Origin: an uncultured Saprospiraceae bacterium | GTDB lineage: Bacteria; Bacteroidota; Bacteroidia; Chitinophagales; Saprospiraceae | NCBI GenBank assembly: GCA_937918905.1 | Contig: CAKZSH010000033.1 | Coordinates: 1 to 55,267 of the forward strand | Direction of reading: 5' to 3' | Length of the DNA stretch: 55,267 bases | Shown: piece after piece, positions 50,360-55,267 of the stretch | How positions within the stretch are numbered: the first letter of the stretch is position 1 | Layout of the letters: the number at the start of each line of letters is the position of its first letter | Program-made: the position numbers and the translations under genes | The notes under the pieces: model-generated | Told to the model about the DNA's origin: nothing | Seen by the model: the letters and a program-made list of their open reading frames with translations, nothing else | Databases searched by the model: none

Positions 50360-50663
50360 GTTAGATATTCAGCAAAGCTGAATTATGTTTATTTTTCAAC
50401 GCAGAGGTGCGGAGGCGCGGAGTTTCTTAATTTTTCTTGGAGAAAAATTCTCTGCGCCTCAGCGTCTCCGCGTTGAAAAATAAATCCTGACATTTTTTCA
50501 TTTTAAAAAATGAAAATTTGACATTTTAAAACTGACATTTCTTCAAATTTTTATTGAAAAATAATTCTTTTTTGATTTTTATTTCCATTGGAACGAGAGT
50601 TGATAAAATTGAAAATTATAGATTTAATTTTATTATTTAACTCCAAATTGTTAGTCAAAAAAG
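50360..50663. other. Spacer with a GC-rich inverted repeat
   Basis: No gene. It holds the repeat at 50388-50484 and three TGACATTT phrases (about 50488, 50519, 50533). Confidence 0.5.
50388..50484. repeat. Inverted repeat of the CTCTGCGCCTC...CGCGTTGAAA type
   Basis: 50388-50422 pairs with 50450-50484 at about 30 of 35 positions. The arms include TTTATTTTTCAACGC and GAGGCGC. I recall very similar phrases as dispersed intergenic repeats in Bacteroidota and other phyla. It is much more GC-rich than its surroundings. Confidence 0.75.
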
Positions 50664-52508
50664 ATGTCTTCTAAATCTCTTGATTCTCTAAACCAGAAGA
50701 TTAAGAAATTCAAGAATCCACCTTCTTTGGGATTTATTTCTTGCTTAATCTTTCTAGTCTTTTTTAATTTTTATTCAGCACTTGATAATGAATTTGTGTC
50801 TTGGGATGACCAATTTTATGTAACGGATAATCCGTTGGTCAGTTCGCCTACCTTTGAGCATTTTAAAATCTTATGGTATAAAATTATTTCTTTGAATTAT
50901 CATCCATTGACAATGATTAGTCTTTGGTTAAATTCATTTTTTTCGGGAACGGTGAATGCCTTTTCGTTTATTGCTACCAATATTTTTTTTCATGCGCTAA
51001 ATACCATTCTTGTTTTTTTATTTATCAAAAAATTAAATGGTGAGAAATTGTGGGGTGCATTTACGGTAGCATTGATTTTTGGAATTCATCCGATGCATGT
51101 GGAGTCTGTTGTTTGGGTTTCTGAACGAAAAGATGTCTTGTATGGATTTTTCTTTTTGTTGGCTTCGATCAGTTATTTACAGTATTTAGAAAAAGGAAAA
51201 ACTCGAAATTATTGGTGGACACTTTTGTTATTTATACTTTCCTGTGGTGCTAAAGCAATGGCAGTTGCCTTCGTTCCCATTCTTTATCTCATTGATTTTT
51301 TTCAAAAAAGAAATTTTAAAAACCAACGACTTCATTTTGAAAAAATTCCATTTATACTTATCGGGTTGCTCGTTGGTTTAATTGCAATCAATGTTCAAGC
51401 AGGTGGCGATTTTTATGGTTTTTTAGAATCGTCGGATGATGCAAAAGCGTTGAGTCAATCTGATTATTTTGTATGGATGGAAAAAATAAAATATGCGAGT
51501 TATGGATTGTTTTTTTATTTGAAAAAATTTCTTTTTCCTTTTCAACTTTCTGCTTTGCATCCTTACAGTTCGATTTATGAATGGAATTTTTTATCATTGA
51601 TGCCTTTGGTTGGTTTTGGATTTTTGGGGTTGATAGTTTATTGCTTTTTTAAACATCGAAAGGTCGCTTTTGGCTTGACTTATTTTTTATTGACGATAGT
51701 TTTGGTTTTACAATTTATACCTGTGGGTGTTGCTGTGGTTGCTGAAAGATATACATATCTACCTTACATTGGTTTGGGTTTTTTAGTGAGTCTGCTTTTG
51801 CAAAACACCTCCAAGAAGATTTCTAAAAATGGGGTCGTATTATTTTTGATTTTATTGACAGGTTATTTAACGACCTTGACAAAAACTCAAGTAGAGACTT
51901 GGCAAAACCATGTTTCTCTTTTTTCAAATGTAGTTGACGTTTATCCTAATGATGCATATGCGAGAGAATATTTATCGACTGGTTTATGGTTGGATGGAGA
52001 TTTGGACGGAGCAATTTCAGAGATGGAATATGCAGTAGAAAAATTAAATTATAACAATACATATGGATTTCAACAATTGGGAGTTTATTGGGATGATAAA
52101 GGCGATGCTGAAAAAGCAGTAGCGTATTTTAATAAATCTATTGAATTAGACTCCTTGAATTATATCGCTTATTATTATCGAGGCTTAACCATTTTACCTA
52201 CCGATCCTAAAAGCGCATTATCTGATTTTATTTTTAGTACCCATTCTAAAAATGAAGTTTTCCAACAATTAATTTACGAACCACTTGCAAGGTGTTATGG
52301 AATGCTTGGGGATAATCAAAATGCTATAAAATATTTTACAAAAACCATTCAGGTAAATGGAAATATTGCAATGAATTATTTTAATCGAGGGATTACTTAT
52401 GAACGATTGGGTGAAGTTGGGAAGGCTCTTGAAGATTATAAAAAAGCGGTGGAGTTGGATAGTGAAATGGAGGATGCGAAAGTACGGATTGAATTGTTAC
52501 AACAATAG
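50664..52508 (+). CDS. TMTC-like multi-pass membrane protein with TPR repeats
   Basis: A 614-residue protein with about ten membrane segments in residues 25-400 and three or more TPRs in residues 420-612 (for example YFNRGITYERLGEVGKALEDYKKAVELDSEMEDAKVRI). The membrane part has the GT-C-like signatures FVSWDDQFYVTDNPLV, IFGIHPMHVESVVWVSERKDVLYGFFFLLA and VVAERYTYLPYIGLGFL found in TMTC protein O-mannosyltransferases. It may therefore transfer a sugar from a lipid carrier to proteins. A family-2 transferase that could make such a carrier is at 40208. Confidence 0.8.
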   Translation: MSSKSLDSLNQKIKKFKNPPSLGFISCLIFLVFFNFYSALDNEFVSWDDQFYVTDNPLVSSPTFEHFKILWYKIISLNYHPLTMISLWLNSFFSGTVNAFSFIATNIFFHALNTILVFLFIKKLNGEKLWGAFTVALIFGIHPMHVESVVWVSERKDVLYGFFFLLASISYLQYLEKGKTRNYWWTLLLFILSCGAKAMAVAFVPILYLIDFFQKRNFKNQRLHFEKIPFILIGLLVGLIAINVQAGGDFYGFLESSDDAKALSQSDYFVWMEKIKYASYGLFFYLKKFLFPFQLSALHPYSSIYEWNFLSLMPLVGFGFLGLIVYCFFKHRKVAFGLTYFLLTIVLVLQFIPVGVAVVAERYTYLPYIGLGFLVSLLLQNTSKKISKNGVVLFLILLTGYLTTLTKTQVETWQNHVSLFSNVVDVYPNDAYAREYLSTGLWLDGDLDGAISEMEYAVEKLNYNNTYGFQQLGVYWDDKGDAEKAVAYFNKSIELDSLNYIAYYYRGLTILPTDPKSALSDFIFSTHSKNEVFQQLIYEPLARCYGMLGDNQNAIKYFTKTIQVNGNIAMNYFNRGITYERLGEVGKALEDYKKAVELDSEMEDAKVRIELLQQ

Positions 52509-52557
52509 TTAATTTAGAGTCTATTGGTTTTTAATTCATAATTATTTAATCAAAAAA

Positions 52558-52590
52558 GTCGTGTCAAAAAATTAAATCCTGACACGACTA
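52558..52590. terminator. Bidirectional terminator (TMTC-like gene / mnmG)
   Basis: AGTCGTGTCA (52558-52567) pairs perfectly with TGACACGACT (52581-52590), with A and T runs on the outside, between two convergent genes. Confidence 0.7.
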
Positions 52591-52609
52591 ATATTTTTTT
52601 AAATAAATC

Positions 52610-54475
52610 CTACCGCCCCAAATGCACCAACAAAACAGAAATATCCGAAGGACTCACCCCACTAATTCTACTCGCCTGTCCAATCGTCCGAGGTTGTAAT
52701 TTTGCTAACTTCTCTCTCGCCTCACCTGACAAAGAAACCAATTTCGAATAATCCATCGTCTCTGCAATTTTCACTTGTTCGAGACGAACCATTTTTTCTA
52801 CCATCTCTTGTTCTTTTCTGATATAGCCTTCATACTTTAAATTGATTCCAGCCAAATCCACAAACTCTTTATCATACTGACTCAAATGCTTATCCAAAGC
52901 AGGAAGTGCTCCACGCAAATCATCAATCATCGTATTCGGACGCATCAATACACTATGCAATTTCACTTGCTGACGCAACGGTGCAGAATTTATTTTTTCC
53001 AAAAAAGGATTAATATCATCGGGTGTAACACCAGTCTTACGAATGTATTTTTCAACAGTTTTTGCATCCTCTATTTTTTGATTAACACGGTGTACACGTT
53101 CTTCCATATTTTGCATACCAAGTTTTTCTGCAATTGGAGTCAATCGAACATCCGCATTATCTTGACGTAACAAAATTCGATATTCCGCACGACTCGTAAA
53201 CATTCGATAAGGTTCATCCGTCCCTTTATTAACCAAGTCATCAATCAACACTCCAATGTATGCATCCGAACGTAACAATACAAATGGATCTTCTTCTTTT
53301 ACCGCCAAATGTGCATTGATACCTGCCATCAAACCTTGACAAGCTGCTTCTTCGTACCCAGTCGTTCCATTAATTTGTCCAGCAAAAAATAAGTTTTTCA
53401 CCAACCGAGTTTCCAATGAAATTTTCAATTGTGTTGGTGGAAAATAATCATACTCAATTGCATAACCTGGACGGAACATTTTTGCATTTTCAAAACCTCG
53501 GATTTTACGCAATGCTTTAAACTGAACATCCTCTGGAAGCGATGACGAAAATCCATTGACATAAATTTCGCAAGTATCCCAACCTTCAGGTTCCACAAAT
53601 AACTGATGTCGATCTCGCTCCGCAAAACGATCAATTTTATCTTCAATCGAAGGACAATAACGCGGCCCTTGTCCTCGAATCCGACCATTGAACATTGGCG
53701 AACGATCAAATCCAGTTTTTAATATTTCATGTACTTCCTTGCTCGTGTAAGTGATATGGCAAGGATGCTGCTTTTCTAATTTAGGTGTATCGGTAAATGA
53801 AAACTTTGAAGGATTCTCATCACCAGGTTGTGTTTCCATGGCACTCCAATCAATACTTCGACCATCGACTCGTGGAGGTGTTCCCGTTTTCATTCGACCT
53901 GATTCAAAACCCAACTCTACCAACTGCGCCGTGATTCCTGTAGCGGCACGTTCGCCTGCACGTCCTCCTCCAAATTGTTTTTCTCCAATATGAATTAAAC
54001 CATTTAGAAAAGTTCCATTTGTCAAAACAACAGCATCACTTTCGATCTCAATTCCAATTCCAGTTCGCACTCCAATTGCACGTCCATCTTTCACCACAAT
54101 GCCCGTAACCATCTCTTGCCAAAAATCAATATTGGGATGTGCTTCTAACATATTTCTCCACAGTCGAGCAAATTGCGCTCGATCACTTTGCGCTCTTGGA
54201 CTCCACATCGCTGGTCCTTTCGAAAGATTCAACATTCGAAATTGCATCATCGTCTTATCCGTTACGATTCCTGAATACCCTCCAAGGGCATCCACTTCTC
54301 GAACGATTTGTCCTTTGGCAACTCCACCCATTGCAGGGTTGCAACTCATTTGTGCAATGGTCTGCATGTTCATTGTTGCAAGCATCACTTTCGATCCCAT
54401 GTTGGCTGCGGCGACTGCGGCTTCGCATCCTGCATGTCCTGCGCCTACTACTATCACGTCGTACTTTGGAAACAT
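52610..54475 (-). CDS. mnmG: tRNA uridine-5-carboxymethylaminomethyl modification enzyme MnmG
   Basis: MnmG (GidA) with MnmE modifies U34 of several tRNAs using FAD. The 621-residue protein has the FAD-binding start [51 protein letters not shown], the conserved region [26 protein letters not shown] (with Cys), and the C-terminal helical domain [20 protein letters not shown] end ([17 protein letters not shown]). Length and motifs are normal. The following minus-strand upstream gene ends 10 bases before its start. Confidence 0.96.
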   Translation of the reverse strand: MFPKYDVIVVGAGHAGCEAAVAAANMGSKVMLATMNMQTIAQMSCNPAMGGVAKGQIVREVDALGGYSGIVTDKTMMQFRMLNLSKGPAMWSPRAQSDRAQFARLWRNMLEAHPNIDFWQEMVTGIVVKDGRAIGVRTGIGIEIESDAVVLTNGTFLNGLIHIGEKQFGGGRAGERAATGITAQLVELGFESGRMKTGTPPRVDGRSIDWSAMETQPGDENPSKFSFTDTPKLEKQHPCHITYTSKEVHEILKTGFDRSPMFNGRIRGQGPRYCPSIEDKIDRFAERDRHQLFVEPEGWDTCEIYVNGFSSSLPEDVQFKALRKIRGFENAKMFRPGYAIEYDYFPPTQLKISLETRLVKNLFFAGQINGTTGYEEAACQGLMAGINAHLAVKEEDPFVLLRSDAYIGVLIDDLVNKGTDEPYRMFTSRAEYRILLRQDNADVRLTPIAEKLGMQNMEERVHRVNQKIEDAKTVEKYIRKTGVTPDDINPFLEKINSAPLRQQVKLHSVLMRPNTMIDDLRGALPALDKHLSQYDKEFVDLAGINLKYEGYIRKEQEMVEKMVRLEQVKIAETMDYSKLVSLSGEAREKLAKLQPRTIGQASRISGVSPSDISVLLVHLGR

Positions 54476-54485
54476 TTTTTTATTT

Positions 54486-55217
54486 CTATTTTTGATTTAT
54501 CAAAAAACTAATCATTGCAGAAGAAAGATTTACCATAAAATCTACTTCTTCTTTTTTTACTTTATTTAATTTATCACTATGCTTCACATAATCATTTTGA
54601 TAATTAGCATATGCTCTTAATAAATCTGTGAGCATAATTCTAATATATCCTGAAGTATTTTTGGAGTCTAAATAATCTTTTAAAATTTTATATTGATTTT
54701 CTAAACTCTTTTCATTTCCCAAAATTTCATGTAAAAGCACTTCAATTGAAAGTCTTAAATCATCTAAAAGATTTCGTTCATATTTCTCTTCATTTAACTT
54801 GTCAATAGCTTTCAAATATAATCTTGCAACTTTGGGAAATGGTTTTAGTTCAACTAAATTTTTCTTAATTAAATTAGAATTAACATTTGATCTAAGAATT
54901 TTATAATCAGATTCTGGATTTAACAATCTTATTTCTTGTTCAACAAAAAAGATACTTTCCGAATAGAATCCATGAAATCTGTTTTTCTCAAGTTTTTCTC
55001 TTGACTCAAATACATCTATTAGATTTTTATGATATGCTTCTAAATTTTTATGAATCTCGTAAAAATAAATTAGTCTTGAAGAAGGTTCTTTTAAATGCTG
55101 AATATCAAGTTCCAATTTTTGTTGGAACCTGGGTATACTTATACCAAAATGATTATCATTTCCATATTTACTAATAAACTTTAGAGCCCTTTTTTTAATT
55201 ATATCTTCTGGATTCAT
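54486..55217 (-). CDS. Hypothetical protein, possibly HEPN-like
   Basis: A 243-residue, highly helical protein without signal or membrane segments. I do not recognise it with certainty. The C-terminal third, [67 protein letters not shown], has the look of HEPN-type domains from abortive-infection and nuclease proteins, including a YQNDYVKH stretch that might correspond to the N-x4-H-like active site. That is only a resemblance. It ends 10 bases before the mnmG start, so both may share a transcript. Confidence 0.6.
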   Translation of the reverse strand: MNPEDIIKKRALKFISKYGNDNHFGISIPRFQQKLELDIQHLKEPSSRLIYFYEIHKNLEAYHKNLIDVFESREKLEKNRFHGFYSESIFFVEQEIRLLNPESDYKILRSNVNSNLIKKNLVELKPFPKVARLYLKAIDKLNEEKYERNLLDDLRLSIEVLLHEILGNEKSLENQYKILKDYLDSKNTSGYIRIMLTDLLRAYANYQNDYVKHSDKLNKVKKEEVDFMVNLSSAMISFLINQK

Positions 55218-55267
55218 AATTCTATTTCTGCAAAAATAATAAATAAACTTTGCTTGTGTTTCAATAA

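Noticed and set aside
1..55267. tRNA, rRNA and CRISPR arrays
   Set aside because: I looked through the intergenic regions and found no cloverleaf with a GGTTCGA-type T arm, no rRNA sequence and no regularly spaced repeat-spacer array.

Overview
The window looks like a piece of a Bacteroidota chromosome, most likely a marine or freshwater member of the Saprospiria or a close relative. The DNA is AT-rich and genes are separated by AT-rich spacers. Several protein sets belong to this phylum: gliding and type IX secretion proteins (GldD, GldE, a PorW/SprE-like lipoprotein, and a large surface protein with a C-terminal T9SS sorting domain), the mutY-ssb-gldE-gldD gene order, and LptF/LptG next to tgt. 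Several leaders carry TAnnTTTG -7 boxes of the Bacteroidota type. I saw no rRNA, tRNA, CRISPR array, prophage or intact insertion sequence. The assignment below phylum is inference.

Layout. 1-6.7 kb: a TonB-C-domain protein, a TlpA-like thioredoxin protein, recJ, then apaG, gmk and yicC on the minus strand. 7.1-15.4 kb (plus): an HU/IHF protein, a TPR protein, a 31-residue ribosomal-type protein (AURKAIP1/COX24), ribonuclease G, radA, a DCC protein, asnS and an orphan ABC ATPase. 15.4-16.1 kb: a gene-free stretch with two palindromic elements, one of them a MITE-like unit with a 5-bp target duplication. 16.1-19.1 kb: the T9SS cargo protein. 19.3-23.5 kb: an unknown helical protein, prfA, and an ECF sigma/anti-sigma pair separated by a structured spacer that may encode a small Cys-containing peptide. 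23.7-32.5 kb: PorW/SprE-like protein, an M23 peptidase, a HAD protein, gldD, gldE, ssb and mutY. 32.7-38.7 kb (minus): a second ECF sigma factor, an LptF/LptG permease, tgt, purD and a PaaE-like reductase, the last diverging from an AlkB-type membrane hydroxylase (38.9-40.0 kb). 40.2-46.4 kb: a glycosyltransferase, an Rpn-type nuclease, a LysE exporter, YjbQ, small lipoproteins, a rhodanese and a DUF2891 protein. 46.5-55.2 kb: a fused 5-oxoprolinase, a TMTC-like membrane TPR protein, mnmG and an unknown, possibly HEPN-like, protein.

Functionally most of this is housekeeping: translation (asnS, prfA, tgt, mnmG, the small ribosomal protein, RNase G), DNA repair (recJ, radA, mutY, ssb), nucleotide synthesis (gmk, purD), and envelope and secretion genes. 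No classical defence or biosynthetic island is visible.

The most distinctive feature is the number of long inverted repeats. At least a dozen unrelated, nearly perfect palindromes (arms of about 14 to 80 bp) sit at gene ends, and some short palindromes lie inside reading frames (recJ 3' end, two places in the oxoprolinase). They look like a mixture of terminators, REP-like elements and small non-autonomous mobile elements. Other points of interest are the small ribosomal-type gene at 8321, the spacer between sigma and anti-sigma genes, the possible frameshift after 43602, the AlkB/reductase pair, and a tgt protein whose zinc-binding cysteines are mostly absent.
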